37,968 nt of DNA, from positions 1 to 37,968 of the forward strand of contig DUQV01000072.1 in the NCBI GenBank assembly GCA_012837605.1, read 5' to 3'. The translations under genes and the position numbers were made by a program. Below are positions 22,416-32,323 of the stretch, in pieces; the stretch's first letter is position 1, and each line of letters starts with the position of its first letter. This DNA comes from Clostridiales bacterium (GTDB lineage Bacteria > Bacillota > Clostridia > Lachnospirales > Lachnospiraceae). The notes under the pieces were generated by a model, which worked only from the letters and a program-made list of their open reading frames with translations, searched no databases and was not told the origin of the DNA.

Positions 22416-24247
22416 AGTACCCTCTTAAATTTCTTTTCTAATTCGTATTGACTTATTGAGATGATAACCGGTCTGCCGTGGGGGCAGTGATAAGGGTTTT
22501 CAAGGGAAAGTAATTCCTTAATTAAGGCAGCAGCTTCATCGGTTGAGAATGAATGGTTTGCTTTAACGGCTGCCTTACATGCCATAGATGCAGTCTTTTC
22601 CAATATGGATTCCGGACTAAGCTTATGGGCTGCCACCTCCTGAGTAAGCTCATCTAAAAATTCCAAGAACAAATCCTTATCTGTCAGATTGTATAAATCT
22701 GCAGGGACTGCTCTTAAGGAGAATTCATTTCCTCCAAAATGCTCGATTTCATAACCAAGCTTACTTAGAATCTCTTTATTATCATTAACAGTCTGCTGCT
22801 CTTTTAGTGTAAGTGTAAGTACTATCGGCGGCATCAGCAATTGTGATGAATGCTTATTTTCCCCGGCAGCAGTCATAATCCGTTCATACAGTACCTTTTC
22901 ATGTGCAGCATGCTGATCGATTATATAAAGCTCTTTGTTATACTCTACCAGCCAGTAGGTTGAAAAGACCTGACCGATAATTCTATGATTAATAAGTGAC
23001 TGTTCAGATATAAATGATACTTTGTCTGCGTCCAAATCTTCTGAGAATAAGTCCATTTGCTCCATCACCTTTATTTGAACCGAAGGACTGTCGGGACTGA
23101 CACTATTATCATTGCTTTTTAGCTCGTTTGCAATGGTTTCCAGTACTTTTAGCCGATCCATACGGTTTTTCTCAAAAGGTTCGGGAAGCTTTGTGATATA
23201 TTCTGTCTTATTTGTATTTTTCTTATTATCATCTGAAAGGCTTACCTTCGGTATCAATTCCTTACCGGACAAGGCATCTTTAATCAGATGATGAGTTATA
23301 TCATAGATACTGTCCTGGTTATTAAGCTTAAGCTCAAGCTTTTGAGGATGAACATTTACATCCAGTAAGGATGGGGTAATCTCATAATACAGCGATGTGA
23401 AAGGATATTTGTGCTGCATCATAAAGGGCCTATATGCATCCTCTATTGCCTTGGTTATAATATAGTTCTTAATATATCTTCCGTTAATGAAATAATTTTC
23501 AAAACCGCGGTTACCCCTGCTTATTGTTGGCTTTCCGATATATCCTTTTATTTTAACATCCTTGGAGGTGTATTCCACATACAATAATTCCTTGGATATA
23601 TCTCTTCCATAGATATGATAAAGAATATCTTTAATGTTATTATTGCCTGATGACTGCAGCTTTACTTTATTATTCACAATAAACCGAATAGAGACCTCCG
23701 GATGGGATACCATAAGACGTTCCATCAATTCGCTGACATAACCGGCTTCGGTTGCGGCGGTTTTTAAAAATTTGCGTCTTGCAGGTGTATTATAGAACAG
23801 ATTTCGCACTATTATAGTTGTACCGGATGGACATCCGATTTCTTCAAAAGACTTTTCTTCTCCGCCTTCGATTATATATCTGTAACCATTTAAGGAAGAG
23901 GGTTCTTTGGTTATAAGCTCAACCTGCGATACTGCAGCTATGCTTGACAGAGCTTCTCCCCGAAAGCCCAAACTGGTGATATTAAAAAGATCCTCGGCAG
24001 AACGTATCTTACTGGTTGCATGACGCATAAAGGCTGCAGGAATATCCTCTTTAGCTATTCCTGTACCATTATCAGTTATTCTTATGAGGCTTAATCCGCC
24101 TTCTTTTATCTCGGCTGTAATGGCTGTGGCACCTGCATCAAGTGCATTTTCAATCAATTCCTTTACTACGGCACTCGGTCGTTCTACCACTTCACCGGCA
24201 GCTATTTGATTTATTGTATTTTCATCTAAGATACGGATTGTTGACAT
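22412..24247 (-). CDS. mutL: DNA mismatch repair protein MutL (endonuclease type)
   Basis: A GHKL-type ATPase that couples mismatch recognition by MutS to strand incision. The N-terminal ATPase has VVKELIENALDAGAT, ITDNGTGI and GFRGEALSSIA. The C-terminal domain carries DQHAAHEKVLYE, the DQHA(x2)E(x4)E motif of MutL proteins with nicking activity, and CPHGRP near the end, a second metal-site element. This fits organisms that lack MutH and Dam methylation. Length is 611 residues. It follows mutS by 76 bases and overlaps miaA. Confidence 0.97.
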   Translation of the reverse strand: MSTIRILDENTINQIAAGEVVERPSAVVKELIENALDAGATAITAEIKEGGLSLIRITDNGTGIAKEDIPAAFMRHATSKIRSAEDLFNITSLGFRGEALSSIAAVSQVELITKEPSSLNGYRYIIEGGEEKSFEEIGCPSGTTIIVRNLFYNTPARRKFLKTAATEAGYVSELMERLMVSHPEVSIRFIVNNKVKLQSSGNNNIKDILYHIYGRDISKELLYVEYTSKDVKIKGYIGKPTISRGNRGFENYFINGRYIKNYIITKAIEDAYRPFMMQHKYPFTSLYYEITPSLLDVNVHPQKLELKLNNQDSIYDITHHLIKDALSGKELIPKVSLSDDNKKNTNKTEYITKLPEPFEKNRMDRLKVLETIANELKSNDNSVSPDSPSVQIKVMEQMDLFSEDLDADKVSFISEQSLINHRIIGQVFSTYWLVEYNKELYIIDQHAAHEKVLYERIMTAAGENKHSSQLLMPPIVLTLTLKEQQTVNDNKEILSKLGYEIEHFGGNEFSLRAVPADLYNLTDKDLFLEFLDELTQEVAAHKLSPESILEKTASMACKAAVKANHSFSTDEAAALIKELLSLENPYHCPHGRPVIISISQYELEKKFKRVL

Positions 24248-24323
24248 AGCTCTGTCCTTTCACAATATTTACGTATTGCATCAAAATAATAATTTACAAT
24301 CTGTGCGGTACGGTCTTAATAGC

Positions 24324-26966
24324 CTATATTCTGTCTTTTATCTTCTTTTGAAGCTGATATAACTTGTTTATAGCATCCAGCGGAGTTAATCTGGCAATAT
24401 CCATTTCTCTGATTTCGGTAATAATATCCTCATTTCCGGATAATGAGAACAACGAAAGCTGTTCTACATGCGTAGTATCATAAAACATATCCTTGGAATT
24501 ATTTTCTACACCTGTAGAAATATCCTTTGCCCTTAGGGCGATATCGTTGTTGCTTAGTTTTTCTGCAATTTGATTTGCCCGTTTTAATACGGATGCAGGA
24601 ACACCGGCAAGCTTTGCAACCTGAATCCCATAGCTTTTATCGGCACTTCCTTTTACTATCTTTCTTAGGAAGATTATATCATCGCCCTGCTCCTTAACGG
24701 CAATACGATAATTGTTAACGCCCTCAAGCTTTCCTTCCAATTCACTAAGCTCGTGGTAATGTGTTGCGAATAGTGTCTTGGCACCAAGCATGGAATTATT
24801 GCTGATATGCTCTATAACTGCCCATGCAATTGAAAGCCCGTCAAATGTACTGGTTCCTCTGCCTATTTCATCAAGAATAAGAAGACTGTTCTTTGTGGCA
24901 TTTCGCAGAATATTGGCCACCTCGGTCATTTCAACCATAAAGGTACTCTGACCGCCTGCAAGGTCGTCCGATGCCCCTACTCTGGTAAATATCCTGTCTA
25001 CAATGCCTATATCCGCACTGTCAGCAGGAACAAAGCTTCCTATCTGTGCCATCAGAACGATTAAAGCAGTCTGTCTCATGTAGGTTGATTTTCCTGCCAT
25101 ATTTGGACCTGTTATGATGGAGACTCGATTAGCATCATTATCAAGTAATGTGTCATTAGCTACAAACATATCATTTGTAATAGTCTTTTCAACAACGGCG
25201 TGTCTGCCGTTTTTTATGACGATTCGTCCTTCGGTATTAATATTTGGACATACGTAATTGTTTCTTTCTGCAACCAAAGCCAGTGATGCAAACACATCAA
25301 GCTTTGCTATTGCTTTAGCGGTTTTCTGAATTCGCTTAACCTCAAGCCCGATTTGATCCCTAATTTCGCAGAATAAATCATATTCCAGAGAAAAAAGCTT
25401 ATCTTCCGCACCCAGAATTATATCTTCCAGTTCCTTAAGTTTATCAGTGGTGTAGCGTTCGGCATTGGCTAAGGTTTGCTTTCTTGTCCAGTCCTTGGGA
25501 ACGAGGTTCTGATAAGAATTCGTCACCTCGAGGTAATATCCGAAGACACGGTTATATTTGATTCTCAGATTCTTAATACCTGTTGCTTCACGCTCCTTGT
25601 TTTCAAGCTCCATGAGCCAGTCCTTGCCTTCGGTTTTAGCCTTTCTGAGGCGGTCAACCTCCTTATTATAGCCCTCTCTGATTATTCCGCCCTCCTTAAC
25701 ATTAATAGGAGGCTCATCCTCTATTGAGCTGTTAATAAGCTCATATATATCTGATAAATCATCAATCTCATTATAGATGTCTTTAATAAGCTTACTGTCA
25801 ATATGCTGAATTAGAAATTTTATATGAGGAAGCATTTCCAATGATGTTTTAAAAGCAATTAAATCTCTCGGATTGGCACTTTTATAGCTTATCTTCCCCA
25901 TAAGTCTTTCCAGATCATATATTGAACCGAGATACTCCCGTATCTCTTCTCTTGTTATCATATTTTCTTTTAGTGATTTCACCGCTGCAAGCCTTTGAGT
26001 AATCATTTCATAATCGACTAGGGGCTGTTCCAGATAGCTTCTAAGAAGTCTTGCTCCCATGGCCGTTTTGGTCTTGTCAAGAACCCACAGCAAAGAACCT
26101 CTTTTTTGTTTATCACGGATGGTTTCTGTAAGCTCCAGATTACGAACTGTGGAGCTGTCAAGAAGCATGAACTTATCATATGTATAAGGTGTGAGCTTTG
26201 TTATATGGGATAATGCGGTTTTCTGAGTTTCTGTAAGAAACAGCATTATACTTCCTGCAGCTATGGTTCCGATTGTATAATCCTTAAGACCGATTCCGTC
26301 AAGACTTCCTACATCAAAATGCTCCATTAAGGCTCTTACACATAATGCATCATCAAAATACCAAGGCTCCAGAGGAGATATTGCAATATTATATGCTGTC
26401 TTTAGGGCAGTGATATCTATTCCGGATACAAGGAAGGAGTCGTTGCAGATAATTTCTGACGGAGACCATTTGTATATCTCGTCCATAAGCTTTCGGATAT
26501 CGTCTATCTCTGTAACATAATAATCTCCTGTTGTGATATCTGCAACTGAGATACCGTATATGTTTGTAGTATGTACAACACTCATCAGATAATTATTCTT
26601 AGTCTCATCAAGAACCTGTGTATTAAGATTCGTTCCGGGGCTGACTATTCTTACAACATCTCTTTTTACCAGTCCCTTTGCGGTCTTTGGATCCTCTACC
26701 TGTTCACAGATTGCAACGCGGTATCCACGGGCAATAAGCTTACTGAGATAATTATCCGCAGCGTGATATGGTACACCGCACATAGGTGCACGCTCTTCGT
26801 TACCGATGCTTTTCCCTGTAAGTGCTATCTCCAGTTCTTTGGAGCAAATCTTAGCATCCTCAAAGAACATCTCATAAAAATCACCTAAACGGTAAAAAAG
26901 AATACAGTCTTTATATTGCTCCTTTATCTGCATATACTGCTGCATTAGCGGAGTTAAATTTGTCAT
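24324..26966 (-). CDS. mutS: DNA mismatch repair protein MutS
   Basis: Recognizes base mismatches and small loops. The mismatch-binding N-terminus has YRLGDFYEMFFEDA, the loop with the Phe-x-Glu mismatch contact; the ATPase domain has Walker A GPNMAGKST (about residues 620-628), Walker B LLILDEIGRGTST and ATHYHELSELE. The C-terminal helix-turn-helix dimerization region is also present. I choose the ATG at 26966, giving the usual MTNLTPLMQQY start; an in-frame ATG at 26987 adds seven residues and cannot be excluded. Length is about 880 residues. It lies just downstream of rnhA. Confidence 0.97.
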   Translation of the reverse strand: MTNLTPLMQQYMQIKEQYKDCILFYRLGDFYEMFFEDAKICSKELEIALTGKSIGNEERAPMCGVPYHAADNYLSKLIARGYRVAICEQVEDPKTAKGLVKRDVVRIVSPGTNLNTQVLDETKNNYLMSVVHTTNIYGISVADITTGDYYVTEIDDIRKLMDEIYKWSPSEIICNDSFLVSGIDITALKTAYNIAISPLEPWYFDDALCVRALMEHFDVGSLDGIGLKDYTIGTIAAGSIMLFLTETQKTALSHITKLTPYTYDKFMLLDSSTVRNLELTETIRDKQKRGSLLWVLDKTKTAMGARLLRSYLEQPLVDYEMITQRLAAVKSLKENMITREEIREYLGSIYDLERLMGKISYKSANPRDLIAFKTSLEMLPHIKFLIQHIDSKLIKDIYNEIDDLSDIYELINSSIEDEPPINVKEGGIIREGYNKEVDRLRKAKTEGKDWLMELENKEREATGIKNLRIKYNRVFGYYLEVTNSYQNLVPKDWTRKQTLANAERYTTDKLKELEDIILGAEDKLFSLEYDLFCEIRDQIGLEVKRIQKTAKAIAKLDVFASLALVAERNNYVCPNINTEGRIVIKNGRHAVVEKTITNDMFVANDTLLDNDANRVSIITGPNMAGKSTYMRQTALIVLMAQIGSFVPADSADIGIVDRIFTRVGASDDLAGGQSTFMVEMTEVANILRNATKNSLLILDEIGRGTSTFDGLSIAWAVIEHISNNSMLGAKTLFATHYHELSELEGKLEGVNNYRIAVKEQGDDIIFLRKIVKGSADKSYGIQVAKLAGVPASVLKRANQIAEKLSNNDIALRAKDISTGVENNSKDMFYDTTHVEQLSLFSLSGNEDIITEIREMDIARLTPLDAINKLYQLQKKIKDRI

Positions 26967-27001
26967 GGTTGTATACGGTCCTTTCATATGTATCTTATTT
27001 G

Positions 27002-27487
27002 TTATGTAGTGGATGGTATATCATCTGATAGGTTCTCTCCATCGGCTACCGTGGTTGCCAATAAATCACAGCGTTCATTCTGAGGATGTCCGTCATGACC
27101 TCTAACCCATATATATTCAACCTTATGAGGCTCCATTGCTTTTAGAAGCCGCTTCCATAGGTCAACATTCTTCACAGGCTCGTTCTGTCCTCTCTTCCAT
27201 CCCTTCTTAATCCAGCCATCAAGCCAATGCTCATTAAATGCCTTTACAAGATATTGCGAATCAGAATATAACGTAACATGGCAGGGCTTTGTCAGAGCTT
27301 CAAGCCCGACGATTGCTGCCATAAGTTCCATTCTGTTATTGGTGGTTTTTTTAAAACCGCCGCTATATTCCCTTACATGCATATTACCCTTTGAATCAAT
27401 GTATTCAATTATTGTTCCATATCCGCCGGGACCTTCCGGATTTCCTCTGGCAGAACCGTCTGTGTATATATTTACTTTTGCAAGCAT
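27002..27487 (-). CDS. rnhA: Ribonuclease HI
   Basis: Cleaves the RNA strand of RNA-DNA hybrids. NIYTDGSARGNPEGPGGYG, MELMAAIVGLEAL and YSDSQYLVKAF hold the catalytic acidic residues, and WVRGHDGHPQNERCD holds the C-terminal conserved residues including the last catalytic aspartate. Length is 161 residues, the bacterial type I size. I choose the ATG at 27487, which overlaps the stop codon of the upstream MutS-like gene in the form TAATG, so the two are translationally coupled. A TTG six codons further upstream sits too close to its possible ribosome binding site. Confidence 0.95.
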   Translation of the reverse strand: MLAKVNIYTDGSARGNPEGPGGYGTIIEYIDSKGNMHVREYSGGFKKTTNNRMELMAAIVGLEALTKPCHVTLYSDSQYLVKAFNEHWLDGWIKKGWKRGQNEPVKNVDLWKRLLKAMEPHKVEYIWVRGHDGHPQNERCDLLATTVADGENLSDDIPSTT

Positions 27488-29163
27488 TAGTCCAGAACAC
27501 TCCAATCTCCTGTTCTCATATATTCATCTACCGCTGCTTCAGCTTCTTCAATAATGTTCTTGGAATATCCCAGAAGGTTAAGAAGCTTAATAGCATTTTT
27601 TGATACCGCTCTTCCCTTGTGCAGCTTATAGTCAAAAAGAACCCGGTTATCCTCGATTCTTTCTCTAAAATGATAATTGGAATAATATTTTTCTAAGATA
27701 TAAGTAAGCTCAATATCATGCGTAGCGGCAAAACAAAGGGCATTTTCTTTTGTTAATGAAGCCAGAATCCTTGATGATGCGGCTATTCTTTCCGGAGTAT
27801 TGGTACCGCGAAGCACCTCATCTACAAAGCATAGTATGGGATATTTGCCCTTTGCATTGTCCAGTATACGTTTTAACGATTTGATTTCTACGATGAAATA
27901 GCTTTCCTTACTGATGATATTGTCCTTTAAAGCCATTGATGAATATATAACAAAAAAGTTTGCTTTACATTCCTCGCTGAGTGATGTATATATCGTTTGC
28001 GATAATATCTGATTTATTGCCAATGATTTTATGAATGTAGATTTACCCGATGCATTCGAACCGGTAATCAGCGTGCATGTATCCTCAGTAATGGAATTAG
28101 GTATCGGATTATCTATCAACGGATGATATACATTGGTAACTGACAGCATAGGACGGCTGTTATTATGATAAAGCTTTGGAACAGAATAATATTTAACCAT
28201 ATCTCTGAAGGATGCGGCAGCTATCATACTGTCCAGAAAGCCGGCTATTTTAAATATTCTTAACATTGCGTCTTTATTCTTCTTAAAGAAGCTTAACATT
28301 TTATTATATTTGATCAGATCATGATGAGTGATCATGCGGTAATAATCCATCATGGCATCAAGAATACTGCCGCTTACATTTCTTGCAACTACTATAGATG
28401 AACCCCTCTTATACTGCCTGAATAATTTCAGGTCGGAAGCCAAGCGTTTATTATACTTATCCAATTCCGGTACGGACAGTTTAAGCAGCTCTTCGATATT
28501 GTCGAGGAGTCTTAGCTGGAATGCTATTATAAGAATAAAATTATCAAAATTAGCCTTATATTTAAGATATGAAACAATGTTAAATACAATAAAAAACATT
28601 GTTAAACCAACACCTAAGGTCGGGTATACGAATATTAAAGCTAAAGATATTATGATACATAGAATCAAAAGATAATGCGGCAGGTTGCTTTTTGGTTCCT
28701 GCTTACTGAGCCTGTCGACATATTCAAAGGCAGATATTTTTCTAAGCTTACCAATCTTATGAAGCTTAGTTTGAATAAGTGTTCTTACATTTATATCAGA
28801 CTGAAAAAATTCTATCAATCGGTTTCTTTCTTCAAGCTCTTCTGTTTCAAAGCATGGTTTACGAAGCAGTGCATACAGATATTCTTCTCCAAGCGAGCTT
28901 TGTGTATTATTGATTCTTCTGTATATCTCGTCCATATCTAGGTCGTTCCAGGTGATATCATCAACATCCATATAATCATTCTTCTGCGTAAGGTAAAAGG
29001 CTTTTATGGATTCCATTTTTTCAGATGTATATTCGGATTCGCAAGCAGTACCCCATTCTTCTTTTAAGCGATTTGTAATATACTTTTTTTGCTTATATTC
29101 ACTTACAGTACTATAGATTACAAGTCCAAGGGTAACAACCAAAAAATAAAAAATAAAATCCAT
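27487..29163 (-). CDS. Membrane-anchored MutS-like ATPase
   Basis: A 558-residue protein with only the core and ATPase parts of MutS. One hydrophobic segment is at the N-terminus (about residues 2-18) and a second, longer hydrophobic region lies near 165-205. The segment WNDLDMDEIYRRINNT with SSLGEEYLYALLR resembles the MutS core domain, and the C-terminal ATPase has Walker A GSNASGKST, Walker B ILCFVDEVLRGTNT and AATHDIELTYIL. The mismatch-recognition domain I and the C-terminal dimerization helices are absent. Such MutS-related membrane proteins occur in Clostridia, with unknown function. It lies directly upstream of rnhA, mutS and mutL, with which it is probably co-transcribed. Confidence 0.82.
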   Translation of the reverse strand: MDFIFYFLVVTLGLVIYSTVSEYKQKKYITNRLKEEWGTACESEYTSEKMESIKAFYLTQKNDYMDVDDITWNDLDMDEIYRRINNTQSSLGEEYLYALLRKPCFETEELEERNRLIEFFQSDINVRTLIQTKLHKIGKLRKISAFEYVDRLSKQEPKSNLPHYLLILCIIISLALIFVYPTLGVGLTMFFIVFNIVSYLKYKANFDNFILIIAFQLRLLDNIEELLKLSVPELDKYNKRLASDLKLFRQYKRGSSIVVARNVSGSILDAMMDYYRMITHHDLIKYNKMLSFFKKNKDAMLRIFKIAGFLDSMIAAASFRDMVKYYSVPKLYHNNSRPMLSVTNVYHPLIDNPIPNSITEDTCTLITGSNASGKSTFIKSLAINQILSQTIYTSLSEECKANFFVIYSSMALKDNIISKESYFIVEIKSLKRILDNAKGKYPILCFVDEVLRGTNTPERIAASSRILASLTKENALCFAATHDIELTYILEKYYSNYHFRERIEDNRVLFDYKLHKGRAVSKNAIKLLNLLGYSKNIIEEAEAAVDEYMRTGDWSVLD

Positions 29164-29293
29164 ATGGGTTCTCCTAACTATTTATTCAAGTACACTTTAT
29201 TATATATTTGCTGCGATTTTCAAACATTGGTGCTTCTCATAAATCACACTAATTATTGTATAATATCACAATTGGTTTGTCCAGTTAATATAA

Positions 29294-29320
29294 AGAGCCA
29301 TAGTACTAAACTACGGCTCT
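29294..29320 (-). terminator. Rho-independent terminator after the NlpC/P60 gene
   Basis: On the minus strand AGAGCCGTAGT and ACTATGGCTCT form an 11-bp stem with one G-U pair and a 5-nt loop, followed by TTATATT. It lies 73 bases beyond the stop codon of the NlpC/P60 gene. It separates that gene from the MutS-like gene, whose own promoter must lie between here and 29163. Confidence 0.65.
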
Positions 29321-29392
29321 AAAATATGCTTTATTCTAATCAATCTTTACTCTTATTAGTTGCTTACTGTCTTGCTTAATTCAGTTCGTTTA

Positions 29393-30493
29393 TCAGTCAT
29401 TAATGATTCTTACACATTTAACAGGTGTTCTGTAATATGCACTGGATATCTTTATACCGTCTCTTCTGTTACTTGCATGAATTATTTTGTTGTTGCCGAT
29501 ATAAATTGCTACATGGTTAATATATGATTTACTGCCGTAGAATATAAGGTCACCGGCTTTTAATTGTGATGTTGATATTGTTGTTCCTCTACTGGATTTA
29601 GCCTGTTCTCTTGATGTTCTTGGTAATGAGTAACCATACTCGGCAAATACCGCCTGCACAAATCCTGAACAATCCACACCCTTGTTGTTTATTAATCTGC
29701 TGCGTCCTGAGCCACCCCATACATATCGGTAGCCAAGGAACTTCTTAGCGTAGTTTACAATATTTGCTCTTTTACTGGATACGCCGGGGCCTAATGATAA
29801 TTCTTCCAAAGTATATGCATGGGCAAGCTTATAGGATAAGTCCACATATTCCTTTGCAACATAACCGACTGTACCGGTCTCGGAATCATCCCCGTCTAAG
29901 CTGACCTTTACCCATTTGTTAATTTCTTCACCATAAGTTACAACCAGTGGATCAAGTACAAGAATTTCTTCTCCCGGTGCAATAGAGTCAATAATATTAT
30001 CATCTTTAATGGAAGGATCTTTTCTGACACGAAGATTGCCGTTACCGTTAAATGTGGCTACATGGTTAGCAATCTCTAAGGCCAGCTTTGAAGCTTCCTG
30101 TCCTATGATAAGGTATTCACTCTTTACGTATCCTGTTACTTTACCGGATGTAATCTTAGTCCATCCGTTATTATCGGGCTCAAGAATCTCACATCCTGAA
30201 TGTCTTGGCATCTTTCCGAGAATCTTACCATTCTCATCAGGCTCCTTACGAACTAAAAGATTCGTGGTTACATCAGCTATTCCAATGTTATAAAAGCCCG
30301 GAATAGGTGTATCGTAAGATGACATTGTAGAGATATCCGTATCTTCTGCTACAGGAGGTATATCTATTCCTGTTTTATCATAAATGAAACCTGCAACCGC
30401 ATGTTCTGTAGCCATCGCAGGAGTAGAATTCGTAGAAAATAATAATACTCCGATAACACATATAAAGGAATACTTCAAATGCTTATAATTCAT
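29393..30493 (-). CDS. Secreted SH3-domain NlpC/P60 peptidoglycan endopeptidase
   Basis: An exported cell wall hydrolase. There is a signal peptide (MNYKHLKYSFICVIGVLLF, cleavage likely after PAMA), two bacterial SH3-type domains (VTTNLLVRKEPDENGKILG... and GNLRVRKDPSIKDD...) and a C-terminal NlpC/P60 domain with catalytic Cys275 in VDCSGFVQAVF, the catalytic His in NHVAIYIG and IIHASNR. Such enzymes cleave the D-Glu/diamino acid bond of stem peptides. I choose the ATG at 30493, which has GGAGG upstream and starts the signal peptide. It stands alone, with a consensus promoter upstream and a terminator downstream. SH3 domains are expected to hold it to the wall. Confidence 0.93.
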   Translation of the reverse strand: MNYKHLKYSFICVIGVLLFSTNSTPAMATEHAVAGFIYDKTGIDIPPVAEDTDISTMSSYDTPIPGFYNIGIADVTTNLLVRKEPDENGKILGKMPRHSGCEILEPDNNGWTKITSGKVTGYVKSEYLIIGQEASKLALEIANHVATFNGNGNLRVRKDPSIKDDNIIDSIAPGEEILVLDPLVVTYGEEINKWVKVSLDGDDSETGTVGYVAKEYVDLSYKLAHAYTLEELSLGPGVSSKRANIVNYAKKFLGYRYVWGGSGRSRLINNKGVDCSGFVQAVFAEYGYSLPRTSREQAKSSRGTTISTSQLKAGDLIFYGSKSYINHVAIYIGNNKIIHASNRRDGIKISSAYYRTPVKCVRIIND

Positions 30494-30604
30494 TTCGAAA
30501 GGTCCTCCGATTACTCTTGTATTACTCGATGAGGTCAATAATAATCCAAGTAATAATAAGTATTAACAAAAATGTTACATAAATATTAAATGTATTACGG
30601 GAAT

Positions 30605-30633
30605 ATTATAGCAAAGCGGTATATTTTTGTCAA
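30605..30633 (-). promoter_or_regulatory. Consensus sigma-A promoter of the NlpC/P60 gene
   Basis: On the minus strand TTGACA (30628-30633) and TATAAT (30605-30610) are perfect consensus boxes separated by exactly 17 bases. Transcription would start near 30598, giving a leader of about 105 nt. The leader holds the direct repeat GAGTAAT(ACAA)GAGTAAT just before the ribosome binding site. A second TTGACA lies 13 bases further upstream. It predicts strong vegetative expression. Confidence 0.8.
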
Positions 30634-30710
30634 CAATATGTCAAAAAAATTTTGGTTTTCAGCACTATTAACAAAACGAGGTGCTATATTAGGACTAATT
30701 GCCCATAAAC

Positions 30711-30748
30711 AAGCCGTCCGATACAAAAAACGCTGTAATAGACGGCTT
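30711..30748 (-). terminator. Hairpin after spoIVA
   Basis: AAGCCGTC and GACGGCTT (30711-30718 and 30741-30748) form a perfect 8-bp, G+C-rich stem with a 22-nt loop, 37 bases beyond the spoIVA stop codon. A run of six T lies in the loop on the minus strand instead of after the stem, so the usual terminator form is only partly met. Its place at the end of the pgeF-to-spoIVA run supports a termination role. Confidence 0.45.
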
Positions 30749-30784
30749 AACAATTAAGATATTATTTAATACTTTTTTAAAAAA

Positions 30785-32263
30785 TTATATTATAATGCAA
30801 ATCAGACCACCGCTGCTGTCATTAATAATCTTTTGCATAGTTTCCTGAAGCTTAAGCTGACTGTCATCTGAAAGCTTATTAAGCTTACTGTTTATTCCGT
30901 CATCTACAAGCTGACGAATGGATTTTCCAAAGATATTCGTCTCCCAGATTCCTTCCTGATTATCCTTTGCATTCTCATTTATATAATTGATCAGGTCCTT
31001 AGCCTGTTCTTCCGTACCAATTATGGGAGCAACTTCGGTCATTATTTCTGCCCTGATCATATGAATGGAAGGAGCACTTGCTTTAATCTTGACACCGTAC
31101 TTGCTTCCGTGCTTCATAACTTCCGGCTCTTCTATACTGATTTCGTCTTTCATAGGTGAAACAATGCCGTATCCCTTGTTTCTTACCTGCATAACTGCTT
31201 GAGATACCATCTCGAATTCATTCTTCTTGGCAGCCAGCTCCCTAATCGTAGAAATCAGCTGATATTCACCTGTTATAGGTACTCCAATCATATCGCTCAG
31301 TATTTTGTAATAATACTCATCATCAAACTCTACATTTACTGTTACAGCACCGTTTTGCGTATCAACCTTTTCTACCTTAAAGCGTTTTACATATTCGCTG
31401 TCGGTACCTAAGTTGTCTGTGTTGACATCCTTTATTTGGCTGATGTTTTGGAACAATGCTTTTGCTGCTGAAATCAGATCCTTCTTTAACCAGTGGTCTG
31501 TCGGAAGCATTTCAGCCCATTTTGGCATATAAAAATTAAGTTCTGTAATCGGGAAAACAGACAGGATGTTTTCCATTATATGATGGATATCTTCTTTTTT
31601 CAGCTGTTCACAATTGACAGGCATAACGGTTACGTCAAATCTTTGTTCAATCTCTTCGGCAATTCTTAGAGTATCATTTGAATATGGCTTGCTGGTATTC
31701 AAAATCACTATAAAAGGCTTACCCAGACGTTTCAATTCCTCAATGGTTCTCTCTTCCGGTATCATAAAATTATTTCTTGGAATGTCTCCAAAGCTTCCAT
31801 CAGTTGTGACAATAATACCTATCGTGGAATGGTCGTTAATCACTTTCTTTGTTCCAAGCTCCGCAGCCTGAGTAAATGGAATTTCATGATCAAACCATGG
31901 CGTTTTTACCATCCGTTCCTGATTGTTCTCGATATGACCTGAGGCACCATCCACCATATACCCGACACAATCAATGAGCCGTACATTTACTTTTGTTTCA
32001 TTATTCAGTGAAATTTGAGCTGCTTCCTTAGGTATGAATTTTGGCTCGGTAGTCATTATTGTTTTACCGGCTGCAGCCTGAGGAAGTTCATCTACTGCCC
32101 TCTCTCTGCTATGGACATCCTGAATTTCCGGTATTACCAAGAGATCCATGAATCTCTTAATAAAGGTAGATTTTCCTGTTCTGACCGGCCCTACCACACC
32201 TATGTATATTTCACCGCCTGTCCTAGCTTGAATATCATTATAAATATCAAACTGCCCTAACAT
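30785..32263 (-). CDS. spoIVA: Stage IV sporulation protein A (spore coat ATPase)
   Basis: SpoIVA is the ATPase that polymerizes on the forespore surface as the base of the spore coat. The N-terminal P-loop domain has IGVVGPVRTGKSTFIKRFMD, followed by AAAGKTIMTTEPKFIPKEA, VRLIDCVGYMVDGA and IVTTDGSFGDIPR; the C-terminus ends SSGGLICIII, typical of the family and involved in localization. At 492 residues it is full length. This gene marks the organism as an endospore former or the descendant of one. In Bacillus it is made under sigma-E; I could not assign a clear sigma-E promoter in the 90 bases upstream, which also contain part of the repeat at 32324-32404. Confidence 0.97.
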   Translation of the reverse strand: MLGQFDIYNDIQARTGGEIYIGVVGPVRTGKSTFIKRFMDLLVIPEIQDVHSRERAVDELPQAAAGKTIMTTEPKFIPKEAAQISLNNETKVNVRLIDCVGYMVDGASGHIENNQERMVKTPWFDHEIPFTQAAELGTKKVINDHSTIGIIVTTDGSFGDIPRNNFMIPEERTIEELKRLGKPFIVILNTSKPYSNDTLRIAEEIEQRFDVTVMPVNCEQLKKEDIHHIMENILSVFPITELNFYMPKWAEMLPTDHWLKKDLISAAKALFQNISQIKDVNTDNLGTDSEYVKRFKVEKVDTQNGAVTVNVEFDDEYYYKILSDMIGVPITGEYQLISTIRELAAKKNEFEMVSQAVMQVRNKGYGIVSPMKDEISIEEPEVMKHGSKYGVKIKASAPSIHMIRAEIMTEVAPIIGTEEQAKDLINYINENAKDNQEGIWETNIFGKSIRQLVDDGINSKLNKLSDDSQLKLQETMQKIINDSSGGLICIII

Positions 32264-32323
32264 ATGTCAACCTCCTATTGGTTATAGTTAAAGATATGCT
32301 GGGCAGTAAAAATCTATGATATT

